64,000 bases of DNA. It comes from VXNE01 sp965116625 (GTDB lineage: Bacteria; Pseudomonadota; Gammaproteobacteria; Pseudomonadales; Azotimanducaceae). Every line of letters begins with the position of its first letter. Position 1 is the first letter of the stretch. Below the pieces are notes generated by a model. The model ran no database searches. It was not told the DNA's origin and saw nothing but the letters and a program-made list of their open reading frames with translations. Made by a program: the position numbers and the translations under genes. Below are positions 8,491-16,902 of this stretch, in pieces. The stretch is from assembly GCA_965116625.1 (NCBI GenBank), contig OZ220717.1, positions 62,001 to 126,000 on the forward strand. Reading direction: 5' to 3'.

Positions 8491-9711
8491 TCAGATGTGC
8501 TCCCGAAGCTTGAAGCCGTCGACGGCCAATGTGTTCTTCGTTACGGGGTGGCTTTGCCGAGTACGGCAAAAAACCATCACCGGCCAGCGCGCCAAGGGCA
8601 ACAGCTCGTGGGCGGCAATCGCTTGCTCGAAGTCCTTTGCGGCGGGAATCTCTTTCCACTTGCTCTCGGCGAGGGACAGATGGCCATCGCGTTCGATTAC
8701 GAAGTCCACTTCTCGCGATTGATCCCGATAGAACCGCACCGATGCTTCGGGCGCTTCAAGGTTCAGGTACTTGCGCAATTCGCCATAGAGAAAGGTCTCC
8801 CAGATCGCTCCAATCAGGTAGGTCTGGGTGACGACGTGCCGATTGAGACCCAGGAGAAAGCACAACAGCCCCACATCGTTGAAGTACAGCTTGGGCGTTT
8901 TCACCAGGCGCTTGCCGACGTTGGCGAAGTACGGCTCCAGGATCGTAACCTGATTGGTGGCCTCCAGAACGCCCAGCCACTCGTTGATGGTCTTCGTGCT
9001 GACGCCCACTTCCTTCGCGAGTTCAGTCTTGTTCAGGAGCTGACCGCTGCGCACGGCGGCAGCGCGCATGAAACGATCAAAATCCCTGAGCGAACTGACG
9101 TTGAGGATCTGGCGCACATCCCGTTCGAGGTAGGTGGCCTGGTAGGCGCTGAAGAAATCGGCCGGCCTTAGCGCCAGGTCCTTCCAGAGCTGGGGCATGA
9201 ACCCGCGAACAAGCACTTCGGCGATACCGGCCGCGGCTTCCCGTTTTGCAAAGACCTCGCCGAGTTCATGAATGGCGAGGGCCTCGAGTTCCAGGACGCC
9301 GCACCTGCCAGCGAGAGAGTCCGACACCTCCCGCATGAGGCTGAGCTTCTGCGAACCCGCCAGGATGTACCGGCCATTGGCGTTGCGGTCGCGGTCGATC
9401 TCGACCTTCAGGTAACGAAACAGCTTGGGCGCATATTGCACCTCATCGACAAGGAGCGGCGGCGGATGGCGTGCGAGGAAGGTCTGCGGGTCTTCTTCCG
9501 CGAGCTGTGCTTCTGCGGGCAAGTCGAGGCTGACATACTGATAATCAGGAAACAGCTTGGTCAGCAGCGTTGTCTTGCCCGTCTGACGCGCGCCGGTGAC
9601 CACTACGGCAGGAAAGTGCCGCGCCAGCCGAAGGACGGAACCGGTGATGTCTCTCGGGAATTCGCGCTCTGACAAATCGGGAAGTAAAAGTTCGGATATG
9701 ATTGACCACAA
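8491..9711 (-). CDS. AAA ATPase with DUF4143 C-terminal domain
   Basis: 406 residues. The N-terminal AAA_14 domain has a Walker A VTGARQTGKTTLL (about residues 38-50), a Walker B LLVDEVQYAPKLF and a sensor-like ILAGSQKLSLM. The C-terminal DUF4143 part includes YLERDVRQIL, a helix-turn-helix-like LAKEVGVSTKTINEWLGVLE, and a restriction-fold-like end with REVDFVIERDGHLSLAESKW, where D, E and K could form a PD-(D/E)XK site. Proteins of this design are common, often horizontally carried, and of unknown role; some are linked to mobile or defence loci. No partner gene is adjacent. About 225 bases without a gene separate it from mobA. Confidence 0.85.
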   Translation of the reverse strand: MWSIISELLLPDLSEREFPRDITGSVLRLARHFPAVVVTGARQTGKTTLLTKLFPDYQYVSLDLPAEAQLAEEDPQTFLARHPPPLLVDEVQYAPKLFRYLKVEIDRDRNANGRYILAGSQKLSLMREVSDSLAGRCGVLELEALAIHELGEVFAKREAAAGIAEVLVRGFMPQLWKDLALRPADFFSAYQATYLERDVRQILNVSSLRDFDRFMRAAAVRSGQLLNKTELAKEVGVSTKTINEWLGVLEATNQVTILEPYFANVGKRLVKTPKLYFNDVGLLCFLLGLNRHVVTQTYLIGAIWETFLYGELRKYLNLEAPEASVRFYRDQSREVDFVIERDGHLSLAESKWKEIPAAKDFEQAIAAHELLPLARWPVMVFCRTRQSHPVTKNTLAVDGFKLREHI

Positions 9712-9936
9712 TATCGGTTCTGTTGACCAATTGCCACACCTTGACGACCTGAACTGGCAAAGACGTTCGCAGCAGGAGCCTTCAGCCGGGGAAGATTCCC
9801 CGACCGCTGACGCGTTAAGTCAAGGAAGTGTCAGCGTGCCACCGTCGGCGGATGCGAACTTCGATGGACGCCTCCCGATACGCAGGTGTTCGTGCCGGGA
9901 TCATGACCGAGTCATACATTCACTATTGAGGATGCG

Positions 9937-10521
9937 TCAGCTACCTGACGCCCGCTGCCGCCACGCTTCGAGGTCGTCCGGCGTGTTGACGTTGAAGAAC
10001 GACTCGGCGATGGCGGACAGGTCCGTGACGCCGATGCCGTTCTCGTCCAGCCAGCGGTGCGCCGCCCTGCCGCCCCGCTCAAAAAACCGGACCAGTGACT
10101 CCGCGCGGTCGCGGCGCATCAGCAGGAACAGGTTCTGGCGCCGGTTCCCGTCGTGGGGAACCGCCACACCCGCGCGCTCCGCATCCGGGGCCAGCAGCTC
10201 CACCAGGTTCCCCGCGAGATAGGGCGTATCTCCGGGACAGGTGAAGATCCATTCCGTCGTCGCCACCTCGACGGCTGTCGCAAGACCGCTCAACGGGCCT
10301 TCACCTGGCGCACGGTCGGGAACCATCTCGCAGCCGAACTGCGCATAGGCGGGTCCTTCCACGCCGCTCAGCACCACCCTGGAAACCTGCTTGCCAACAC
10401 GTTCCAGCACCCAAGCCAGGAGCGGACGCCCGCCGACTTCAATCAGCGGCTTTTCAACGCCGCCGAGACGCCGACCGGAACCGCCACAGAAGACGATGCC
10501 GGTGACGTCTTCCGCGTTCAC
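9937..10521 (-). CDS. mobA: Molybdenum cofactor guanylyltransferase MobA
   Basis: 194 residues of nucleotidyltransferase fold. The N-terminal signature GIVFCGGSGRRLGGVEKPL is the MobA GTP-binding loop, followed by PLLAWVLERV and the metal-binding CPGDTPYL. MobA attaches GMP to molybdopterin, making the bis-MGD cofactor that the formate dehydrogenase two genes upstream needs. The start is GTG 10521, overlapping the fdhD stop by four bases (GTGA), so translation is coupled. The frame reads on upstream, but that part is the shadow of fdhD. It is the last gene of the operon. A GCGTCAG/CTGACGC hairpin lies over the stop codon at 9934-9951, with no T-run. Confidence 0.88.
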   Translation of the reverse strand: MNAEDVTGIVFCGGSGRRLGGVEKPLIEVGGRPLLAWVLERVGKQVSRVVLSGVEGPAYAQFGCEMVPDRAPGEGPLSGLATAVEVATTEWIFTCPGDTPYLAGNLVELLAPDAERAGVAVPHDGNRRQNLFLLMRRDRAESLVRFFERGGRAAHRWLDENGIGVTDLSAIAESFFNVNTPDDLEAWRQRASGS

Positions 10522-11387
10522 GGCGAGATGCGTTGCCCGGCCGCGTAGATGTTGAAGCGGTCGGCTTTCAGGAAGCCGGCAAGCGTGATGCCCTGGTCCT
10601 GCGCCATCTCCACGGCCAGCGATGAGGGCGGCCCGATGGACGCGACGAAGGGCGCGCCGGCGACCGCGGCCTTCTGCATCAGTTCGAAGCTCGCGCGGCC
10701 GGAGAGGAGGATGCCGTATCCAGCCAACCCGCCTTCCGCGAGATACGAGCCCGCCAGCTTGTCCAGGGCGTTGTGCCGGCCTACGTCTTCCCGTACGCGC
10801 AGCAGGGCGCCCGACGCATCGAAACTCCCGGACGCGTGCAGGCCGCCGGTGTGGGCGAATTCGGTCTGCCTGTCCCGCAACGCGGCCGGCAACCGTTTCA
10901 GCGCGTCCGCCGTGATGCGGAAACTGGTGGGAGGCCGTTCCCCGATCTGCACGCGCACGGCATCGAGCGACGCCTTTCCGCACACGCCGCAGCTCGACGT
11001 CGTGTAGAAGTGCCGCAGCAATCCGCCGGCATCCACCCGCACATGGTCGGCCAGTTCGACGCGGATGACGTTGCGGATGCCCTTGTCCGGGCTCGGCGGT
11101 CCGCAGTGCTCCACCCCGCGCACGTCGCTCGCGGAATTGATGATGGTCTCGCCGGCAAGAAAGCCGATCGCCAGTTCCCCGTCGTTGCCCGGCGTGCGCA
11201 TGGTGATGGAGATGCTCTGGTCCACGCGCCCGGAACCCGTCTCGTGGGACAGGCGGATCTCCAACGGCTCTTCGATGGTGACGGTATCGCTGATGTGGCG
11301 CGTTCCGTCGAGGGAGACCGCCTCGATGTCGACACGCAGATTCGCCCCGGGAGTGACTCTGGCGGGGATGTTCTCCGCGGCGGTCAA
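10518..11387 (-). CDS. fdhD: Formate dehydrogenase accessory sulfurtransferase FdhD
   Basis: 289 residues. FdhD carries sulfur from a cysteine desulfurase to the Mo cofactor of formate dehydrogenase, which is needed for activity. The redox/sulfur-carrying pair is seen in TTSSCGVCGKASLD. Other family blocks are TMRTPGNDGELAIGFL, FAHTGGLHASGSFD, REDVGRHNALDKL and LLSGRASFELMQKA. Its start overlaps the end of fdsA by four bases, and its stop overlaps mobA. Length is normal for the family. Assignment is firm. Confidence 0.93.
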   Translation of the reverse strand: MTAAENIPARVTPGANLRVDIEAVSLDGTRHISDTVTIEEPLEIRLSHETGSGRVDQSISITMRTPGNDGELAIGFLAGETIINSASDVRGVEHCGPPSPDKGIRNVIRVELADHVRVDAGGLLRHFYTTSSCGVCGKASLDAVRVQIGERPPTSFRITADALKRLPAALRDRQTEFAHTGGLHASGSFDASGALLRVREDVGRHNALDKLAGSYLAEGGLAGYGILLSGRASFELMQKAAVAGAPFVASIGPPSSLAVEMAQDQGITLAGFLKADRFNIYAAGQRISP

Positions 11388-14218
11388 GTCTGCGGCAGCA
11401 GGCCGGTCTGTTCGGTCAGGCGGACGCCAAACGTCTCCTGCCAGGAGGAGCGGTGATTCGCCGGACGCACTTCCACCGCCGTCACCTTGTACTCCGGACA
11501 GTTGGTCGCCCAGTCGCTCAGATCCGTGGTGATCACGTTGGTGCCGGTATCCGGATGGTGGAAGGTCGTGTAGACCACGCCGGGCACGACGCGCTCGGTC
11601 ACGGTGGCGCGCAGGGATATCTCGCCCATCCGGCTGGTCACGGCCACCCAGTCGCCCTCGCGAACGCCCCTGAGTTCCGCATCCGCGGGATGAATCTCGA
11701 GCACGTCCTCGTTCAGCCAGTCGACATTGTCAGTGCGGCGGGTCTGCGCGCCGACGTTGTACTGCGTCAGGATCCGTCCCGTCGTCAGGAGCAGCGGGAA
11801 CTTGCGGTTGGCGCGCTCCTCGGTCGGCTGATAATCGGTCAGGACGAACATGCCCTTGCCGCGCACGAACGTCTCCCGATGCATGATCGGCGTACCGGCG
11901 GGCGCGTCGTCCGTGCACGGCCACTGGACGCTGCCCACCCGGTCCAGCAGGTCGAAGGAGACGTTGGCGAAAGTCGGCGTCAACGATGCGATCTCGTCCA
12001 TGATCTCGCTCGCCGACGCGTACTGCATCGGGTATCCCAGCGCGTTGGCCAGCGCCTGGGCCACTTTCCACTCCTCCATGCCGGTCTTCGGCGCCATGAC
12101 CGGCCGCACGCGGTTGATGCGCCGCTCGGCGTTCGTGAACGTGCCGTCCTTCTCCAGGAACGACGTGCCCGGCAGGAAGACGTGTGCGAACTTGGCGGTC
12201 TCGTTCAGGAACAGGTCCTGCACGATGACGCACTCCATGGACGCCAGGGCCGCTTCGACGTGCTGGGTGTTCGGATCGGACTGCGCGAGGTCCTCGCCCT
12301 GGATGAACATCGCCTTGAACTCGCCGGCGCACGCGGCGTTCAGCATGTTCGGAATGCGGAATCCCGGCTCCTCGCCGATCTCGACGCCCCAGGCGTTCTC
12401 GAACTGCGCGCGCAGCGCGTGGTCGCCGATGGGCCGGTTGCCGGACAGTTCGTGCGGAAACGATCCCATGTCGCAAGCGCCCTGCACGTTGTTCTGTCCC
12501 CGCAAGGGATTGACGCCGACACCGGGCCGGCCGATGTTGCCCGTCGCCATCGCCAGGTTCGCCATCGCCATGACCATGGTCGAGCCCTGGCTGTGCTCGG
12601 TAACGCCCAGGCCGTAGTAGATGGCGGCGTTGCCCGCATTGGCATAGAGGTGCGCGGCAGCACGGATATCCTCGGCCGGGACGCCGGTTTCTTCCGCGAC
12701 GTGTTCGGGCGAGTTCTCCTCGCGGCCAGCGAAGGCGGCCCACTCCTCGAACGAGGCAAGGTCGCAGCGTTCCCTGACAAAGTCGTGGTCGACCAGGTTC
12801 TCCGTCACGACCACGTGCGCGAAGGCATTCATCAGCGGCACGTTGGTGCCGGGCAAGAGCGGCAGGTGGTGTTCGGCTTCAACGTGCGGCGAGCGGACGA
12901 GATCGATGCGCCGGGGATCGGCGACGATCAGCTTCGCGCCCTGGCGCAGGCGGCGCTTCATCTGGGAGGCGAAGACCGGGTGTCCCTCCGTCGGGTTTGC
13001 GCCGATCACCATCATCAGGTCGGCGTGGGCGACGGAGTCGAAGTTCTGGGTCCCCGCAGAAGTGCCGAAGGTCTGCTTCAGGCCGTAACCGGTGGGCGAA
13101 TGGCAGACGCGCGCGCAGGTATCGACGTTGTTGGTGCCGAACGCGGCCCGGATCATCTTCATGACCACCCAGACCTCTTCGTTGGTGCAGCGCGAGGAGG
13201 TGATGCCGCCGATGGAGTCGACCCCGTGTTCCGACTGGATGGCCTTCAGCCGGCGGGCGGCATGGTCGATCGCCTCGTCCCACGAGACCGCGCGCCACGG
13301 CTCGTCGATCCGGTCGCGGATCATGGGATCGAGGATACGCTCCCCGTGATTGGCGTAGCCCCACGCGAAGCGTCCCTTCACGCAGGAGTGGCCGTGATTG
13401 GCGAAACCGTCCTTGTCCGGCGTCATGCGCACGACCTGGTCGCCCTTGAGTTCGGCCTTGAACGAACAGCCGACGCCGCAGTAGGCACAGGTGGTCTTGA
13501 CGACGCGGTCCGGCACGCCGTGGTCGATCACGGATTTCTCCATGAGGGTTGCCGTGGGACACGCCTGCACGCACGCCCCGCACGAGACGCACTCGGACGA
13601 GAAGAAGTCCTCGGCGCCAGTCTTGACCGATGCGCCGAAACCGCGGCCGTCGATGGTGAGGGCGAACGTTCCCTGCACCTCGTCGCAGGCGCGCACGCAG
13701 CGCGAACAGACGATGCACTTGGACGGATCGAAGGAGAAATAGGGATTCGACGCGTCGGCGGCGGCGTCCAGGTGATTCGAACCGTCCTCGTAACGGACCT
13801 CGCGCAGACCCACGGCGCCCGCCATGTCCTGTAGCTCGCAGTCGCCGTTCGCCGAACAGGTGAGGCAGTCGAGCGGGTGGTCGGAAATGTAGAGTTCCAT
13901 CACGCCGCGGCGAATGTCGGCGATGTGCTCGTTCTGCGTCTGCACCGCCATGCCGTCCTGCACCGGTTCGGTACAGGAAGCGTGGAGGCCGCGCCGGCCC
14001 TCGATCTCCACCAGGCACAGGCGGCAGGAGCCAAACGCCTGCAGGCTGTCGGTGGCGCAGAGTTTGGGAACGGGAATTCCGATCCCGGCGGCGGCACGCA
14101 TGATGGAGGTGCCCTCCGGGACCGTCACCTCGTGGCCGTCCACCGTCAGCGACACGCGCCCGGCGCGTTCCTCACCGGGAACAGCCGGAGTGCCGAGATC
14201 GACGTCGCCGTTCCTCAT
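11384..14218 (-). CDS. fdsA: NAD-dependent formate dehydrogenase, molybdenum-containing alpha subunit
   Basis: 944 residues. Domain order: plant-type [2Fe-2S] domain (Cys near 54, 65, 68, 82), His/Cys-ligated [4Fe-4S] (HPLDCLTCSANGDC, about 114-127), two ferredoxin clusters (CIVCSRCVRAC and CVSCGACVQAC, about 168-220), the Mo-protein [4Fe-4S] (CAYCGVGC, about 244-251), then the bis-MGD catalytic part. The Mo ligand is Cys near 372 in CARVCHSPT, so this is the cysteine and not the selenocysteine form. With FdsB and FdsG it oxidises formate to CO2 in the cytoplasm and feeds electrons to NAD+. The start ATG 14218 overlaps the fdsB stop (ATGA). No delta subunit (FdsD) is encoded in the operon. 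Confidence 0.93.
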   Translation of the reverse strand: MRNGDVDLGTPAVPGEERAGRVSLTVDGHEVTVPEGTSIMRAAAGIGIPVPKLCATDSLQAFGSCRLCLVEIEGRRGLHASCTEPVQDGMAVQTQNEHIADIRRGVMELYISDHPLDCLTCSANGDCELQDMAGAVGLREVRYEDGSNHLDAAADASNPYFSFDPSKCIVCSRCVRACDEVQGTFALTIDGRGFGASVKTGAEDFFSSECVSCGACVQACPTATLMEKSVIDHGVPDRVVKTTCAYCGVGCSFKAELKGDQVVRMTPDKDGFANHGHSCVKGRFAWGYANHGERILDPMIRDRIDEPWRAVSWDEAIDHAARRLKAIQSEHGVDSIGGITSSRCTNEEVWVVMKMIRAAFGTNNVDTCARVCHSPTGYGLKQTFGTSAGTQNFDSVAHADLMMVIGANPTEGHPVFASQMKRRLRQGAKLIVADPRRIDLVRSPHVEAEHHLPLLPGTNVPLMNAFAHVVVTENLVDHDFVRERCDLASFEEWAAFAGREENSPEHVAEETGVPAEDIRAAAHLYANAGNAAIYYGLGVTEHSQGSTMVMAMANLAMATGNIGRPGVGVNPLRGQNNVQGACDMGSFPHELSGNRPIGDHALRAQFENAWGVEIGEEPGFRIPNMLNAACAGEFKAMFIQGEDLAQSDPNTQHVEAALASMECVIVQDLFLNETAKFAHVFLPGTSFLEKDGTFTNAERRINRVRPVMAPKTGMEEWKVAQALANALGYPMQYASASEIMDEIASLTPTFANVSFDLLDRVGSVQWPCTDDAPAGTPIMHRETFVRGKGMFVLTDYQPTEERANRKFPLLLTTGRILTQYNVGAQTRRTDNVDWLNEDVLEIHPADAELRGVREGDWVAVTSRMGEISLRATVTERVVPGVVYTTFHHPDTGTNVITTDLSDWATNCPEYKVTAVEVRPANHRSSWQETFGVRLTEQTGLLPQT

Positions 14219-15615
14219 TTCAACCCAAGTGCGCTGCGCACCGGAATGGGCGTCATGCCACCCATCTGGCACAGGCTCGCTTGCTCCATCACGTCGCAAA
14301 GGTCCCGGATGATAGCCAATTCATCGTCGCCTTGGGCAGACGCCATGAACGCTTCCACAGTCTCCTTTCCCCGCACGGCCCCGATCCGGCAAGGGGTGCA
14401 CTTGCCGCAGGATTCGTGCGCGCAGAAAGCGAATGCATAGTGCGCCTGCAGCACGAGGTCGACGGTGTCGTCGAACACCACGATGCCACCGTGACCGACG
14501 CCGGCGCCGATGGCCGCGAGCGCTTCGTAGGTCATGGGGGTGTCCAGATCACCGTCCTTGAGATAGGCGCCCAGCGGGCCTCCTACCTGGACTGCGCCGA
14601 CGGGACGGCCCGAGCGCGTGCCGCCGCCCCAGTCTTCGATGAGGGTGCGCAGGGAGACGCCGAAGGGAAGTTCGATCAGCGCGCCCTTCTTCACGTTGCC
14701 AGCGAGCTGAAATGTCATGGTCCCGGTCGACGCACCCACGCCCAGGGCCGCGTAGTCCGCGCCGCCCCGCTCCAGGATGTCGGAAACGGCGCAGAGCGTA
14801 ATCACGTTGTGAACCAGCGTCGGCTTGCCGAACAGTCCGGCCACGGCCGGCACCGGGGGTTTGACGCGTATTTCGCCGCGCTTGCCTTCCAGACTCTCGA
14901 GCAGCGAGGTTTCCTCGCCGCAGATGTATGCGCCAGCGCCGACGAACAGTTCGATATCGAACGCCTCGAGCAAGCCCATTTCCCGCGCCGAGTCGATCGC
15001 GCGGGCGAAGATCTCCGCCGCCAGGGGATATTCCGAACGCAGGTAGACGATGCCCTTGCCCGCCCCCACCGCGCGTCCCGCAAGAAGCATGCCCTCGATC
15101 AGGCGGAACGGGTCGCCTTCCATGATGAGCCGGTCCGCAAACGTGCCGGAGTCGCCTTCGTCGGCGTTGACGATCACGTATTTCTCGTCGGCCGGCGTGT
15201 CGTGCACCGTGCGCCACTTGATGTGGGCGGGAAAACCCGCGCCACCCCGCCCGCGCAGGCCGCTGGCCTCGATCTCGGCGATGATATCGACGGGGTCGCG
15301 TTCGAGCTGGGAACGCACCCAGGCGGGGTCGTAGTCGAACGGATCGACACGGCCGCAGCGGTCGAACACCCGGCGCTCCTGCCGTACGAGGTCGGGCAGC
15401 GTGTCGACAGGACCGAGCCTTGCCGCCTCAAGACCAGCGAGATCGGTGACCGGGCCGTAGGCGATGCCATCGATGTCGATCAAGGGCTCCGCCCAGCAGA
15501 GGCCGTAGGACCCGGTGCGCACCACCTCGTGTCCCGCCTGCGCAAGCGCGGCCGCGAGTTCGTCCGCCCCGAGGGCGACGGCCAGCGTCTCTCGGGGTAC
15601 CTTCGCGACGCTCAT
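14215..15615 (-). CDS. fdsB: Formate dehydrogenase beta subunit, NuoF-like FMN/NADH-binding
   Basis: 466 residues. An N-terminal thioredoxin-like stretch of about 100 residues is followed by the NuoF-type NADH/FMN domain: GLRGRGGAGFPAHIKW binds FMN, and VNADEGDSGTFADR and GAGAYICGEETSLLESLEGKRG are the NADH-site blocks. The C-terminal [4Fe-4S] motif is SCGKCTPCRIG plus a later Cys in SLCQMGG. It passes electrons from the Fe-S chain of FdsA to NAD+. Its start overlaps the fdsG stop by four bases. The assignment to fds and not to complex I rests on the adjacent fdsA and fdhD. Confidence 0.92.
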   Translation of the reverse strand: MSVAKVPRETLAVALGADELAAALAQAGHEVVRTGSYGLCWAEPLIDIDGIAYGPVTDLAGLEAARLGPVDTLPDLVRQERRVFDRCGRVDPFDYDPAWVRSQLERDPVDIIAEIEASGLRGRGGAGFPAHIKWRTVHDTPADEKYVIVNADEGDSGTFADRLIMEGDPFRLIEGMLLAGRAVGAGKGIVYLRSEYPLAAEIFARAIDSAREMGLLEAFDIELFVGAGAYICGEETSLLESLEGKRGEIRVKPPVPAVAGLFGKPTLVHNVITLCAVSDILERGGADYAALGVGASTGTMTFQLAGNVKKGALIELPFGVSLRTLIEDWGGGTRSGRPVGAVQVGGPLGAYLKDGDLDTPMTYEALAAIGAGVGHGGIVVFDDTVDLVLQAHYAFAFCAHESCGKCTPCRIGAVRGKETVEAFMASAQGDDELAIIRDLCDVMEQASLCQMGGMTPIPVRSALGLK

Positions 15616-16067
15616 TCGATCAGAGCCTCAACGGTGGCGTAAGGGACCGCGCGACCGTCCACGGTGGCGCTGGGCCCCGAGGTGCAGAGTCCGAGGCAGT
15701 ACACCGCCTCCAGGCTGACGCTGCCGTCTTCTGCGGTCTCGCCCAGACTGATGCCCAGCCGGGACGCGGTGGCGGCGGTCAGCTCCCGTCCGCCGACCGA
15801 CTGGCACGCTTCCGCCTGGCAGATGCGGATGTGTCGTTTTCCCGTGGGTTCCGTGCGCAGATCCGAGTAGAAGCTGACGATGCCGCGAATCTCGGCGACA
15901 GTCAGATTGAAGACTTCGGCGACGATCTCCATGTGCCGCCGCTCGATGTGGCCGAAGCTCCGGACGATGTCGGACAGCGCCGCGATGGTGCCACCGATAT
16001 GGTCGAGGCGAAACGTCGCGATGTCGCGGACACGCGTCTCTTCCAAGCTTGGTTCGACCGTCGCCAT
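15612..16067 (-). CDS. fdsG: Formate dehydrogenase gamma subunit, NuoE-like [2Fe-2S] protein
   Basis: 151 residues, first gene of the operon. The thioredoxin-fold [2Fe-2S] ligands are Cys in CQAEACQSVGG and in YCLGLCTSGP. The N-terminal helical part includes EVFNLTVAEIRGIVSFYSDL, the standard NuoE/FdsG block. It forms the diaphorase end of the enzyme with FdsB. The operon promoter should lie in 16068-16217, between this gene and rloB, which reads towards it on the same strand. Confidence 0.92.
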   Translation of the reverse strand: MATVEPSLEETRVRDIATFRLDHIGGTIAALSDIVRSFGHIERRHMEIVAEVFNLTVAEIRGIVSFYSDLRTEPTGKRHIRICQAEACQSVGGRELTAATASRLGISLGETAEDGSVSLEAVYCLGLCTSGPSATVDGRAVPYATVEALIE

Positions 16068-16217
16068 AGCACGTACTTAGGGGCCAAAAATCCGAATGTA
16101 TCACACGGTTACGTGCGCAAACACGAAGCGAAGGTAGCGTCAGGCGACATCACGGGACGGCGCCAAGACTCTCCATCAGGATCCCGTAAACGTCGGTCCA
16201 GCTAAGGCGCGGGAGGT

Positions 16218-16847
16218 TCACTTTTGCAAGCGATCAACAAGCCGCCAAACGCCGGAGCTCGGATTGGCACTAGGAGAAGAACCACTCGAAGTGTGCGCCA
16301 TCTGAAGAGATTGCGCCCTCTCCTTGGCTTTCGGATAGCCCTCCATCAACTTCGAGCCCGCCTCTTCGACCAGAGCCTTACCATCGGTCAAGCACAATTC
16401 TTCACATCGATGCTGGACCTTATGGCGATGGATGGGAGCCGTTTGATCTTCTACGTGGAGGACTAGCCAGAGTTCAAAGCACGGGTTTGAAAGTGCCGTT
16501 CCTATCCGGCTAGCCCGTGCCTCGTGGATAGCTTGCTCAACATGAGGATGTTCGTCACGGTCAAATACGCACCAAATCTCGTCAAAGCGGTCGTCGGCAT
16601 GTGCTCTGCGGTTTTTTCTGACGTCTCGTCGCGCTTCCTGGACTAGCGCCATCGGGGTAGCGCCAGCCTTGCCAAATTCGAGACTCACTCCCGGTCCAGC
16701 CATGACGTTCAGGTAGTTTGGCTCCGTAATGCGTCCCTCCGTGTGGACTCTGATGACTGATCGTTGCTCCTTAAATGCAACTCGTCTGGGCTTGGAACGT
16801 GACCGTCGACCCGTTGCCCGTCGTGGTTGTTTGACGCGAAACCGCAA
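16218..16847 (-). CDS. rloB: RloB-family protein (AbiL-type phage defence)
   Basis: 209 residues. RloB-domain hallmarks are VHTEGRITEPNYLNVM, then DEIWCVFDRDEHPHVEQAI, then SNPCFELWLVLHVEDQ. The fold is TOPRIM-like, with the acidic FDRDE motif as the likely metal site, so a nuclease role is inferred. RloA/RloB pairs are known from restriction-modification loci and from AbiL abortive infection. The first usable codon after the rloA stop is TTG 16847 (no ATG nearby); the basic N-terminus RFRVKQPRRATGRRSRSK is normal for the family. It lies 55 bases downstream of rloA and is the distal gene of the pair. Confidence 0.82.
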   Translation of the reverse strand: MRFRVKQPRRATGRRSRSKPRRVAFKEQRSVIRVHTEGRITEPNYLNVMAGPGVSLEFGKAGATPMALVQEARRDVRKNRRAHADDRFDEIWCVFDRDEHPHVEQAIHEARASRIGTALSNPCFELWLVLHVEDQTAPIHRHKVQHRCEELCLTDGKALVEEAGSKLMEGYPKAKERAQSLQMAHTSSGSSPSANPSSGVWRLVDRLQK

Positions 16848-16902
16848 TTGACTGACTCTAGTTCGAAAAGCTGTACGAACAGCGCATCAGTCCAGACCGT
16901 GT

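Noticed and set aside
9934..9951. Rho-independent terminator after mobA
   Set aside because: The GCGTCAG/CTGACGC stem spans the stop codon but no T-run follows on the minus strand.
11453..13834. 793-codon plus-strand open frame opposite fdsA
   Set aside because: It is an antisense shadow caused by high GC; the minus strand carries all Fe-S and Mo motifs of FdsA. Similar shadows at 14281-15642, 53952-55664 and 60730-63093 were left out for the same reason.
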